Source of the DNA: Desulfosporosinus fructosivorans | GTDB lineage: Bacteria > Bacillota > Desulfitobacteriia > Desulfitobacteriales > Desulfitobacteriaceae | Length of the DNA stretch: 64,000 nt | NCBI RefSeq assembly: GCF_004766045.1 | Contig: NZ_SPQQ01000003.1 | Location: 372,001-436,000, forward strand | Reading direction: 5' to 3' | Shown: positions 55,101 to 63,689 of the stretch, in pieces | Position numbering within the stretch: position 1 is the stretch's first letter | Layout: every line of letters starts with the position of its first letter | Position numbers and translations under genes: made by a program | Notes under the pieces: generated by a model | Database searches by the model: none | Seen by the model: the letters and a program-made list of their open reading frames with translations, nothing else | What the model was told of the DNA's origin: nothing

Positions 55101-55169
55101 AGCAAGCCCTCCCTGTTTTACATGGACTCACTTGTCGATTTGATAAAGACTTCCAAAAAACTCTCCAGG

Positions 55170-55187
55170 CTGGCACGTCGTTTGCAT
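55170..55187 (+). promoter_or_regulatory. Sigma-54 promoter of the aco operon
   Basis: CTGGCAC, GTCGT, TTGCAT, a consensus match 230 bp upstream of acoA. The long leader (55188-55417) shows a weak CTTCCT/AGGAAG hairpin near 55250-55280 and no gene. The aco operons of other bacteria are likewise RpoN/AcoR-driven. Confidence 0.85.
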
Positions 55188-55417
55188 ATTTAATGATATT
55201 GGGTAGATTTTAGCTTACAAGACCTTATAGATATGGGCGTGAACTTGCCCCTTCCTGAATAGGTATTTTATATAAGGAAGTGTAAATCAAATCACGTTCA
55301 GCAGAAAAACATGGTATTTAGCAAAGGAGGAGAAAAGTAGAGATATTTTAGTAACGTAGTCAAAGGCGTTGAGGATGATCTAACGAAAAAACTTATTTGG
55401 ATGAGGAGTGATTTTTA

Positions 55418-56380
55418 GTGGCGCTTAATAAAGAGCAAATGCTTGATCTATATCGTCAAATGCGTACGATCCGTGAATTTGAAGAGACCGTGGCTAAATT
55501 TTTTTCGCAAGGTCAAATTCCTGGTTTTGTTCATCTGTACATCGGTGAAGAGGCTGTGGCTACCGGAGTCTGTGCGAACTTAGAAAAACAGGATTATATC
55601 GCGAGTACTCATCGGGGGCATGGGCATGGGATTGCCCGCGGAGCATCGATCAACAAAATGATGGCTGAGATTTTCGGTAGGATCGACGGGCAATGTAAAG
55701 GAAAAGGTGGTTCTATGCATATTGCCGATGTAGAACTGGGTTTTCTTGGCGCGAATGGAATTGTGGGTGCTGGTTTACCCTTAGCGGTAGGTGCAGGTTT
55801 TGCTACTAAATATTTGAAGACGAATGGAGTTGCGATCTGCTTTTTCGGGGACGCAGCATCGAACCGGGGTACTTTCCACGAGTCATTGAACATGGCGAGT
55901 ATTCAGAAATTGCCTGTGATTTTCGTCAACGAGAATAATATGTACGGTATTTCGATGAGTCAGGAAAGGCATCAAAACATTACGGACATTGCAGACCGTG
56001 CAGGGTCCTACGGAATGCCTGGTATGGTCGTTGACGGCAATGACGTTATGGCTGTCTACGAAGCAGCGGAAGAAGCCGTGAAGCGTGCTCGTGCTGGTGG
56101 AGGCCCCGTCTTAATTGAATGTAAAACATATCGACATCACGGTCATTTTGAAGGAGATCCCTGCGTATATCGGTGTGATGAAGAAGTGAACGCCTGGAAA
56201 GCGAAAGATCCTTTGCCACGGTTCGCGAGCCGTTTGCAAGAAATGAAAATGGCGACAGAGGCGGAAATCAATCAAATCGAGACTGAGGTTAAAAAGGTTA
56301 TTGCCGATGCGGTTGAGTTTGCTCAGAATAGTCCTGTGCCCACTCTGGATGAACTAACAAGCGACGTTTACTGCGATTAA
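55418..56380 (+). CDS. acoA: Acetoin dehydrogenase E1 alpha subunit
   Basis: ThDP-dependent subunit of 320 residues that cleaves acetoin (C-C bond) and passes the acetyl group to the lipoyl E2. Its ThDP/Mg motif is FFGDAASNRGTFHESLNMA, and EEAVATGV and HRGHGHGIARG are typical of the E1 alpha family. GTG start behind GAGGAG. First gene of acoA-acoB-acoX-acoC. A 2-oxoacid dehydrogenase is the alternative, but AcoX in the operon argues for acetoin. Confidence 0.92.
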   Translation: MALNKEQMLDLYRQMRTIREFEETVAKFFSQGQIPGFVHLYIGEEAVATGVCANLEKQDYIASTHRGHGHGIARGASINKMMAEIFGRIDGQCKGKGGSMHIADVELGFLGANGIVGAGLPLAVGAGFATKYLKTNGVAICFFGDAASNRGTFHESLNMASIQKLPVIFVNENNMYGISMSQERHQNITDIADRAGSYGMPGMVVDGNDVMAVYEAAEEAVKRARAGGGPVLIECKTYRHHGHFEGDPCVYRCDEEVNAWKAKDPLPRFASRLQEMKMATEAEINQIETEVKKVIADAVEFAQNSPVPTLDELTSDVYCD

Positions 56381-56398
56381 GGAATTTGAAGGGGTGAG

Positions 56399-57376
56399 AT
56401 GATTATGGCAGAAATGACATACTCCCAAGGGATTAATGAGGCACTCGAGGAAGAAATGCGTAGGGATGAGAAAGTTTATATACTAGGAGAAGATGTTGGA
56501 GCATTCGGGGGATGTTTTGGAGTCACAACAGGGCTGCTTGAAAAATTTGGCGATCAAAGAGTGTTGGATTCTCCGATCTCTGAGACTGCTATTATGGGTT
56601 CAACGGTAGGGGCTGCAGTCGCTGGTTTACGTCCAGTTCCAGAAATAATGTTTGTCGACTTTGTAGGTGTCTGTCTAGATGAGTTAATTAACCAAGCTGC
56701 CAAGATGCACTATATGTTTGGTGGAAAGGCTAAGGTACCGCTGACGTTAAGGATGGCCTGCGGGGCCGGAGTGGGTGCAGCGGCCCAGCACTCTCAAAGC
56801 CTAGAAGCATTAATGTGCCATGTTCCAGGGCTTAAAGTAGTTATGCCTGCGACTGCAGCAGATGCTAAAGGTTTGTTAAAATCTGCTATCCGTGATGATA
56901 ATCCGGTCGTATTCTTAGAGCATAAAGCCCTCTATGGGGTAATGGGGGAAGTCCCCGACGGGGAATATACCATCCCCCTGGGAAAGGCGGATATCAAACG
57001 AGAAGGAAAAGATGTCACGATCTTAGCTTATTCCATGATGCTTCATAAAGCCCTAGCGGCTGCGGAAACCTTAGCTCTAGAGGGAATCGAAGCTGAAGTG
57101 ATTGATCCTCGCACCCTTGTGCCGTTTGACAAGGAAACGCTGTATAAATCGATAGAAAAAACCGGACGACTGGTTATTGTGCATGAAGCGGTCAAACAGG
57201 GAGGATTTGGGGGAGAAATCGCAGCAATGGTCGCGGAGGAATGTTTTGATTCTCTCGATGCTCCCATCAAAAGGGTAGCAGCACCTTTTACTCCTATTCC
57301 TTTTGCAGCTAACCTGGAAGCGGCATTTATTCCGGATGAGGCAAAAATCATCGCAGCGGTGAAATCCTTTTTCTAA
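56399..57376 (+). CDS. acoB: Acetoin dehydrogenase E1 beta subunit
   Basis: A 325-residue transketolase-like partner of AcoA. It has LGEDVGAFGGCFGVT near residue 30, the DSPISETAIMG block and the C-terminal swivelling domain (IDPRTLVPFDKETL, VHEAVKQGGFGGEIAA). Start at ATG 56399, with ATG 56405 possible behind GGGGTGAG. It is co-transcribed with acoA after 18 bp. Confidence 0.93.
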   Translation: MIMAEMTYSQGINEALEEEMRRDEKVYILGEDVGAFGGCFGVTTGLLEKFGDQRVLDSPISETAIMGSTVGAAVAGLRPVPEIMFVDFVGVCLDELINQAAKMHYMFGGKAKVPLTLRMACGAGVGAAAQHSQSLEALMCHVPGLKVVMPATAADAKGLLKSAIRDDNPVVFLEHKALYGVMGEVPDGEYTIPLGKADIKREGKDVTILAYSMMLHKALAAAETLALEGIEAEVIDPRTLVPFDKETLYKSIEKTGRLVIVHEAVKQGGFGGEIAAMVAEECFDSLDAPIKRVAAPFTPIPFAANLEAAFIPDEAKIIAAVKSFF

Positions 57377-57459
57377 GATATTCCGTAGGGTTAATCGTTC
57401 TCCGAGAAGGGCGGCCGATCGTTCGGTTGCCCTTAACTCTTGGGTAGGAGGATATGTAT

Positions 57460-58485
57460 ATGATTGCAGGAATTATTGCAAATCCAGCTTCAGGAAAAGA
57501 TATCCGACGTTTGGTGGCGCATGCCACTGTCTTTGATAATCAGGAAAAAACCAATTTGATCAGGAGAATCTTGCTTGGGCTTCAAGCGGCAGGGGTTAAT
57601 AAAGTTTGGTTTATGCCGGACTATTATGGTTTCTACGAGCGTGCTTTAGATGTCTTCAGCGGTGAGAATCAACTAACCATGGAGACAAAGCTTTTACCCA
57701 TGCAGTGCAAGGCAAATCAAGAGGATTCGCTGTTGGCAGCAGCCAACATGGCAGAACTGGGCGTTCGTTGCTTGGTTACCCTGGGTGGTGATGGAACGAA
57801 CCGGGTTGTAGCTAAAGGAGCCGGGGAGGTTCCTATCATGCCTGTTTCCACAGGAACCAATAATGTTTTCTCAGTTATGGTGGAAGGAACAATAGCGGGA
57901 TTGGCAGCTGGTTTAGTTGCAACAGGTGCGGTAGAACACGAGTATTCTGTTATTCGGACCAAAAAGTTAATTATCTATATCAACGGTAAAGTGGTGGATA
58001 TAGCCTTAATAGATGCTGTTGTGCTAGCTGAGCAGTTCGTCGGTTCCCGGGCAATTTGGGACATAGGTAAGATCCGGCAGATTGTGGCTACGTGCGGCGA
58101 GCCCTTTCATATTGGTATTGCGGCCATCGTCGGTGCCCTGCATCCCATCAATAGGAGGGAAGCCAAGGGGATAAACTTAATCATCGCAGAAAGTGGCGAG
58201 CAAACGCTGGATCCAACCCAAGGCTCCCTAATCTATGTAAAAGCAGCAGTAGGACCTGGTCTGATTCGATCGGTTCCTGTTCGCTCATACGAATTAATGA
58301 GTCCCGGTCAGAAAGTTGTTGTAGGTCATGTCCCTTGTGTTATAGCGGTTGATGGAGAACGAGAGATTCTGATCGGTCCAAACGACTTTGCTGAAGTAGA
58401 ACTAGTGCAGACAGGACCGTTTGTGGTCGATGTCAAAAGTACCTTAAACCGGGCGACTGAGAAAGGGTTATTCATCAATCGCTAA
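57460..58485 (+). CDS. acoX: AcoX, NAD-kinase-like protein of acetoin catabolism
   Basis: A 341-residue protein with an ATP-NAD kinase fold: the ligand motif GGDGTNR near residue 108 and the N-terminal AGIIANPASGKDIRR. AcoX is regularly found in aco operons and its exact reaction is unsettled. The ATG at 57460 is chosen because GGAGG lies 8 nt upstream; the earlier ATG at 57454 is too close. Confidence 0.88.
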   Translation: MIAGIIANPASGKDIRRLVAHATVFDNQEKTNLIRRILLGLQAAGVNKVWFMPDYYGFYERALDVFSGENQLTMETKLLPMQCKANQEDSLLAAANMAELGVRCLVTLGGDGTNRVVAKGAGEVPIMPVSTGTNNVFSVMVEGTIAGLAAGLVATGAVEHEYSVIRTKKLIIYINGKVVDIALIDAVVLAEQFVGSRAIWDIGKIRQIVATCGEPFHIGIAAIVGALHPINRREAKGINLIIAESGEQTLDPTQGSLIYVKAAVGPGLIRSVPVRSYELMSPGQKVVVGHVPCVIAVDGEREILIGPNDFAEVELVQTGPFVVDVKSTLNRATEKGLFINR

Positions 58486-58543
58486 AATCGGCCGAATGGT
58501 TAAGCACTCGAGACAGTCTAAAAAAATTAGGAGGTAAAGAAAA

Positions 58544-60136
58544 ATGGCACATATTATGCTTATGCCTAAATTAGGCTTAACCATGAAAAAAGGAAAAGTA
58601 GTCAGCTGGTTAAAAAACGAAGGGGAGACGGTTGCCCTCGGTGAACCACTCCTAGAGGTCATGACGGAGAAAGTAAACATTAAAGTTGATTCACCTTATA
58701 GTGGTGTACTTTATAAGATTATCGGTGATAAGGGTTCGAGCTACCCAATCTCTGTTCCACTGGCTGTTTTGAGGGAAGAGGGGGAAGAACCGGCTTCTTT
58801 AGAAAGTGCCCTCGCTGAAGCGTTAAGTGTTTTACAAGCGGCATTAGCCGGCGGGAGCGACGACGCAGGGAAGAAAAAAGAGACAAAACCCATTAAACCG
58901 TTTGCAATTTTTGCCGGCGTTGGCAAGATATCTCCTCGTGCTGCCAAACTCGCTGACAAAGAAGGCGTTGATCTTGGATTAATTAATGGTAGCGGCCCAA
59001 ATGGCAAAGTGGTTGAAGTGGACATCTTAAATTACCTGGCCCAAGCTAATGGAGAGACTAACGCTGAACTGCGTCCCATTGATCCCTTGAGCATGCGTGG
59101 AGTCATCGCGGATCGCATGTCGAAGAGCCGGAGAGACGCTGCCCATGTCACCCTCATGGAAGACGTGGATTTGAGCGCTCTCAAAGATGTGCGGGAGCAA
59201 TTAAATGAGTTGGGCAGCGGAAAAAGAGTTAAATTCTCCTATACGGATTTCCTCGTCAAGTTTACCGGCCAGGCGTTATTAGAATTTCCACTTGTGAACT
59301 CACGCAGTACCGCAGAGGAAATTGAAATACCAACAACGGTTAATGTTGGGGTGGCCGTAGCTTTAGAAGAAGGGCTTGTCGTTCCTAACTTAAAGAATGT
59401 TCCCATGCTTACCCTGGAACAGATTTCGGCCAAAATTAAAGACTTTGCCGCGCGAGCGCGTAATTCTGAACTCAATCCGGAGGAGATCCAGCAAGGGACC
59501 TTCACGATCACCAATCTGGGATCCTATGGAGTGGAAGGGTTTACCCCCATTATTAATCGGCCAGAAACCGCCATCCTAGGGGTTGGGACCATCAAACAGA
59601 AACCGATCATGGTCAACGGACGTTTAGAAAACAGACATCTGATGACGCTGAGCCTTTCTTTGGATCATCGGATCATCGATGGTTCACTGGCGGCAGAGTT
59701 TCTGGGCCGTCTGAAAGAAATGTTAGAAAATCCTTATCCTTGGTTCGAGTTAGAACCCAAAGAAATGGAAGACCTTGTCATCCAAACTGGTGGGAACGAA
59801 TCTCCCCACGAACTATTAGAGGCGTTTTCCGGTGGCTTGGCAGAGCTGAAGGAAGAAGCGCCAGAATTGGCGATTGGCTTTGAAAGCCTCATGGCGCCGG
59901 TTTTCTGCGAAGGTGAATTATCAATCATGGAAAAAGAGCTCATGGCGGTGGCCGTCGCGATTTATGGCAAATGTGAGTACTGTATTGCTGCTCATGTCTA
60001 TAATGCCATGAATGCCGGAGCCTCAGGTGATCAAGTGCTCGAGGCAGCTGGAGTCGCTGTTGCATTTGGAGGCGGGCCGGCCATGGCTTATACCGTTACA
60101 AAAGTTCGTGAGTGTATCAAAGCTTTTGGAGGGTAA
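58544..60136 (+). CDS. acoC: AcoC: dihydrolipoamide acetyltransferase fused to an AhpD-like domain
   Basis: A 530-residue E2. Lipoyl domain 1-78 with attachment Lys43 (MTEKVN); peripheral-subunit-binding domain about 125-160 (ISPRAAKLADKEG); catalytic acyltransferase domain to about 410 with active-site LDHRIIDG near residue 375. A C-terminal domain (about 425-530) is of carboxymuconolactone-decarboxylase/AhpD type with the redox pair C477-E-Y-C480 and His484. The fusion is unusual. AhpD proteins are reduced by dihydrolipoamide in known peroxidase systems, so the tail could take electrons directly from the E2 lipoyl arm. Confidence 0.92.
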   Translation: MAHIMLMPKLGLTMKKGKVVSWLKNEGETVALGEPLLEVMTEKVNIKVDSPYSGVLYKIIGDKGSSYPISVPLAVLREEGEEPASLESALAEALSVLQAALAGGSDDAGKKKETKPIKPFAIFAGVGKISPRAAKLADKEGVDLGLINGSGPNGKVVEVDILNYLAQANGETNAELRPIDPLSMRGVIADRMSKSRRDAAHVTLMEDVDLSALKDVREQLNELGSGKRVKFSYTDFLVKFTGQALLEFPLVNSRSTAEEIEIPTTVNVGVAVALEEGLVVPNLKNVPMLTLEQISAKIKDFAARARNSELNPEEIQQGTFTITNLGSYGVEGFTPIINRPETAILGVGTIKQKPIMVNGRLENRHLMTLSLSLDHRIIDGSLAAEFLGRLKEMLENPYPWFELEPKEMEDLVIQTGGNESPHELLEAFSGGLAELKEEAPELAIGFESLMAPVFCEGELSIMEKELMAVAVAIYGKCEYCIAAHVYNAMNAGASGDQVLEAAGVAVAFGGGPAMAYTVTKVRECIKAFGG

Positions 60137-60154
60137 AGAAAGCGGGGATAACTG

Positions 60155-61729
60155 ATGGTTGGGTCAGTAAAGGCGAAGAGTGTCAAGACGGAGGTGAGTT
60201 TTCATCCCACGTACCTTCTTGACCTCGGGAAAGCGGACTATACAAAGGTTTTGCAACTTCAGAAGAAATTGCAAAACCTCAGAATCAAGGGTGAAGTCGC
60301 TGATAGTTTTATCTTGGTAGAACACCCTCCCACAATCACTTTGGGGAAAGACAGTAGCCTTGACCATATCCTGGCTGGTGAAAAATGGCTCTCGGCTCAT
60401 AAATTCCAGGTTTTCCAGATCGAACGGGGCGGAGATGTTACTTACCACGGTCCGGGTCAACTTGTAGGCTATCCAATCCTTGATCTCCATGAATACCAAA
60501 AAGATGTCCATTTGTTGGTTTGTAAATTAGAAGAAATGCTGATCAGAACGCTTGCTACCTTTGGAATCAAAGCGGATCGACGGATTGGGTTTCCTGGAGT
60601 GTGGGTTGGGGAGAAGAAAATTGCCAGTCTTGGATTAGGGGTAACTCACTGGGTCACCATTCATGGCTTTGCTCTTAATGTTAACCCGAATTTATCTCAC
60701 TTTAAGACCATTGTTCCTTGCGGTCTGTCGGGTGTGCAAATGACTTCGATGGCTGAAGAATTGAACCGCTCGATTAGTATTTCCGAGGCTAAAAATAGAA
60801 TCATTGAAGAAATGTGTGCGCTTTTCCAATGGGAAATTCGTCCTCCCTCCTCTGATGTGGAACGATTGTTGACGTCTGACGGCCTAGAAGCAAAGGCTTT
60901 TCGACCAAGTTGGTTAACGGTTGCGGCTCCTTTAGCGGGTGTGATGGAAGAAATGGAAGATGTTTTAGCAAAGGGTCGCTTGCATACGGTTTGTCAGGGA
61001 GCATGTTGTCCCAATGCGGGTGAATGCTTTGCGTTAGGCACCGCTTCGTTTATGATTCTTGGTGACATATGTACCAGGGGATGTCGTTTCTGCGCAGTAA
61101 GCAAAGGAATCCCATGTCTTCCCGATCCGACAGAAGCGGAAGCGCTGGCTGAAACCGTCAAAAGCCTTAACCTTAAACATGCAGTCGTCACATCAGTGAC
61201 TCGAGATGATTTACCAGACGGCGGAGCAGGGGAGTTCGCACGAGTTGTAAGAGCCTTGCGACAAAAAACGCCAAAAACGAGTATTGAACTGTTGATCCCT
61301 GATTTAGCAGGTTCAATTCAAGCACTGGAAACGATTGTTGCGGTTAAACCAGAGGTCATCGGTCACAATATCGAAACGGTACCTGATCTTTATCCTCATG
61401 TGCAGCCGGGGGCAAATTATGAGCGCTCGTTGAAGGTCCTGGCGGAGGTTAAAAGACTGGATCCTACGATCAAAACTAAAAGTGGTTTGATGGTAGGCCT
61501 AGGAGAGACAACACAGGAAGTCTGTTGTGTTATGGAGGACTTGCGCAAGGCAGGGTGTGATTACCTGACCATCGGTCAATACTTACAGCCCACGTCGAAG
61601 CACTTACCTGTCATGGGATACATTTCTCCGAGTATGTTTGCTTGGTACAGGGAGCAGGCGCTAGAACGGGGCTTTGAAAGAGCCGAATGTGGCCCCTTAG
61701 TCCGTAGTTCCTATCATGCGCAACCTTAA
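60155..61729 (+). CDS. LipB-LipA fusion: octanoyltransferase and lipoyl synthase
   Basis: A 524-residue two-enzyme protein. The N-terminal half is LipB (GGDVTYHGPGQLVGYP; GEKKIASLGLGV; acyl-Cys region PCGLSGVQMTSM). From about residue 245 it is LipA, with auxiliary-cluster CQGACCPNAGEC (Cx4Cx5C), radical SAM CTRGCRFC (Cx3Cx2C) and the C-terminal RSSYHA serine. Both sets of catalytic residues are intact, so it could build lipoate on carriers from octanoyl-ACP without a free intermediate. It lies 18 bp after acoC and its stop overlaps the region before the GcvH-like gene. Confidence 0.93.
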   Translation: MVGSVKAKSVKTEVSFHPTYLLDLGKADYTKVLQLQKKLQNLRIKGEVADSFILVEHPPTITLGKDSSLDHILAGEKWLSAHKFQVFQIERGGDVTYHGPGQLVGYPILDLHEYQKDVHLLVCKLEEMLIRTLATFGIKADRRIGFPGVWVGEKKIASLGLGVTHWVTIHGFALNVNPNLSHFKTIVPCGLSGVQMTSMAEELNRSISISEAKNRIIEEMCALFQWEIRPPSSDVERLLTSDGLEAKAFRPSWLTVAAPLAGVMEEMEDVLAKGRLHTVCQGACCPNAGECFALGTASFMILGDICTRGCRFCAVSKGIPCLPDPTEAEALAETVKSLNLKHAVVTSVTRDDLPDGGAGEFARVVRALRQKTPKTSIELLIPDLAGSIQALETIVAVKPEVIGHNIETVPDLYPHVQPGANYERSLKVLAEVKRLDPTIKTKSGLMVGLGETTQEVCCVMEDLRKAGCDYLTIGQYLQPTSKHLPVMGYISPSMFAWYREQALERGFERAECGPLVRSSYHAQP

Positions 61730-61743
61730 TGGAGGTGGAAAGT

Positions 61744-62175
61744 ATGATTATTGAAGGCTACAATTTACCGGACGACCTCTACTATACGGAAGACCATGCC
61801 TGGGTGAAAGTAGAGGGGAACTTAGTCAGAGTAGGCATGAATGATTTTGCTCAGAAATTAGCGGGAGATATCTCATTTGTTAAGCTACCCAAACTCGGTA
61901 AAGACGTAATAGAAGGTAAACTTCTCAGCTCTATGCAGTCGGGAAAGTGGGCCGGGCGTATCGAGGTACCCTTAGCAGGTAAGATCGTGGAGGTCAATAA
62001 AGAGTTATTGCATGAACCGCAAAAGATGAACCAGGATTGTTATGGAATTGGATGGATTGCCTTGATTGAGCCTAACAATCTCCAGGAGGACTTAGGCAAA
62101 CTCATGGATGGTGTGAAAGTTGCAGAGTGGATTAAGGGCGAGATTGCCAAGAATGTTCCCGGTAAGGAGGGGTAG
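61744..62175 (+). CDS. GcvH-like lipoyl carrier protein (stand-alone)
   Basis: A 143-residue H-protein-like lipoyl domain. YYTEDHAWVKVEG and GDISFVKLPKLGK are H-protein features. The lipoylation lysine is Lys68 in MQSGKWAGRIEVPLAG, in the position of the Lys of ESVKA (eight residues before the conserved Pro). No glycine-cleavage P- or T-protein genes accompany it. It sits between lipoyl-synthesis and flavin/FeS genes, so it may be a dedicated electron or acyl carrier, comparable to LbpA proteins of sHdr systems (inference). ATG 61744 follows GGAGGTGG. Confidence 0.88.
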   Translation: MIIEGYNLPDDLYYTEDHAWVKVEGNLVRVGMNDFAQKLAGDISFVKLPKLGKDVIEGKLLSSMQSGKWAGRIEVPLAGKIVEVNKELLHEPQKMNQDCYGIGWIALIEPNNLQEDLGKLMDGVKVAEWIKGEIAKNVPGKEG

Positions 62176-62177
62176 TC

Positions 62178-63689
62178 ATGGAACAAGCTTTACAAAAAAT
62201 ATGCGGAGAAAAAAGGGCCACAACCGACCCTTTTGAACTTGCCCCATATGCTAAAGATGTGGCCTATGTCCCCGCTATTCTTGTCCATTTACTCACAAAT
62301 CCCCTTCCTAAAGCCGTGGTTCAGCCCATCTCGGCAGAAGAAATCTCTAGTTTGATCAAGTGGGCAAAGCAAGGTAAAATACCAGTCACAGTCCGAGGCG
62401 GAGGCTCTACTGCCTATTTTAATTGCATTCCGATCAAGAGTGGTTTAGTGATTGATACGAATCGCCTCCAAGGATTTTTGGAACTAGAGTTAGACCAGGA
62501 GAACAATCAAAAAACGGTCTGGGTCAAAGCAGGAATGACTTGGAAAGACCTCGATGATGGATTGAGACAACAAGGCTGTGCGGTTTGTTCTAGCCCTAGC
62601 AGTGCCCCCTCCGCTACAATCGGAGGATGGATTTCCATGGGAGGCTTAGGTATCGGCTCTGTCTCTTATGGTTCAGTTCACGATCAAGTTATGGCCATAC
62701 GGGGTGTGACGGCCACTGGGGAAATAGTGGAACTATCACGACCTGAGAAAGGCACTACAAGGAACAACAGATCTGAGCAATCAGGCTTACAATTTTATGA
62801 CCTGATGGGCACTGAAGGAACCCGGGGAATTATTACGGAGATTAAGTTGTTGGTACGTGACGTTCCAGAAAAAGAGGAGCACCTGCTAGCGGTCTTTAAT
62901 AATGTAACTGATACTGGATCAATGATGGCCTGGCTAGGTGGAGAGCTTTTTACGTCTCTGTATAATGTTCATTTTAGTAGCCCGGAATTCATCATGTCGC
63001 TCCAGAAAGCTGGCTACGCTGAGGCGATTCCGCCAGGAAAGTACAGCCTGGAAATTGATCTAGAGGGCAAGCGTGATGTAGTGGATAAAGAGGTTGATCA
63101 AATCAGAAAACAGGTGGAATTCCTAAGGGGTAGTTTATTACCTGAGAAGGTAGGAGCGGAGGAATGGAATGATCGCTTTAAATCTCTCAGGCTTGAACAA
63201 ACACTTCCTTCCCTTCTAGCGGCAGAAATGACACTCTCGGTCAGTAATTTTGCGGCCTTTTATGAGAGGTTAAGTAAATTGGGTCAAAAGACCAATACCC
63301 TGTGCGTTACGTATGCCCATCTCGTGTCTCCTGAAAGGGTCTTGGTGATGGTTCTTTATCCCTCTGATGAACTTAACCTGATCCGTTACATCGTCGATCT
63401 TAGTTTCACCAGCAACCTTTACAGGTTGGGGCAAAGCTTGGGTGGTAAACCCTACGTCATCGGCTTTTGGAATACTCCTTATTTGAAAAAAATATATGAC
63501 AAGGAAGAAAGAGACTGTCGCCTCCAGCGCAAACATGCGGTAGATCCCCACGCGATGCTCAATCCCGGAAAGGGTTACAATCCCCCGAATATTATTTTGA
63601 ACAGCTATGTCTTTGGGTTTGGTATGATCATGATTGGTCTCTTTCGACCATTGGTCCTCAAAATCCTCAAAGGAGGAAAAGGTCGATGA
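62178..63689 (+). CDS. GlcD-like FAD-binding oxidoreductase
   Basis: A 503-residue flavoprotein of the FAD_binding_4 (VAO/PCMH) family. The pyrophosphate-binding segment is VTVRGGGSTAYFN (about residue 70), with SSAPSATIGGWISMGGLGIGS typical of GlcD/lactate dehydrogenases; the C-terminus has HAVDPHAMLNPGKGY. A hydrophobic segment near the end (FGFGMIMIGLFRPLVL) may attach it to the membrane. It starts 3 bp after the GcvH-like stop and overlaps the FeS-protein start (ATGA). The substrate is unknown: a 2-hydroxyacid or dihydrolipoyl carrier. Confidence 0.87.
   Translation: MEQALQKICGEKRATTDPFELAPYAKDVAYVPAILVHLLTNPLPKAVVQPISAEEISSLIKWAKQGKIPVTVRGGGSTAYFNCIPIKSGLVIDTNRLQGFLELELDQENNQKTVWVKAGMTWKDLDDGLRQQGCAVCSSPSSAPSATIGGWISMGGLGIGSVSYGSVHDQVMAIRGVTATGEIVELSRPEKGTTRNNRSEQSGLQFYDLMGTEGTRGIITEIKLLVRDVPEKEEHLLAVFNNVTDTGSMMAWLGGELFTSLYNVHFSSPEFIMSLQKAGYAEAIPPGKYSLEIDLEGKRDVVDKEVDQIRKQVEFLRGSLLPEKVGAEEWNDRFKSLRLEQTLPSLLAAEMTLSVSNFAAFYERLSKLGQKTNTLCVTYAHLVSPERVLVMVLYPSDELNLIRYIVDLSFTSNLYRLGQSLGGKPYVIGFWNTPYLKKIYDKEERDCRLQRKHAVDPHAMLNPGKGYNPPNIILNSYVFGFGMIMIGLFRPLVLKILKGGKGR

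Noticed and set aside
61744..62175. Glycine cleavage system
   Set aside because: Only an H-like protein is present; no gcvT or gcvP genes occur, so a glycine-cleavage role is not supported here.
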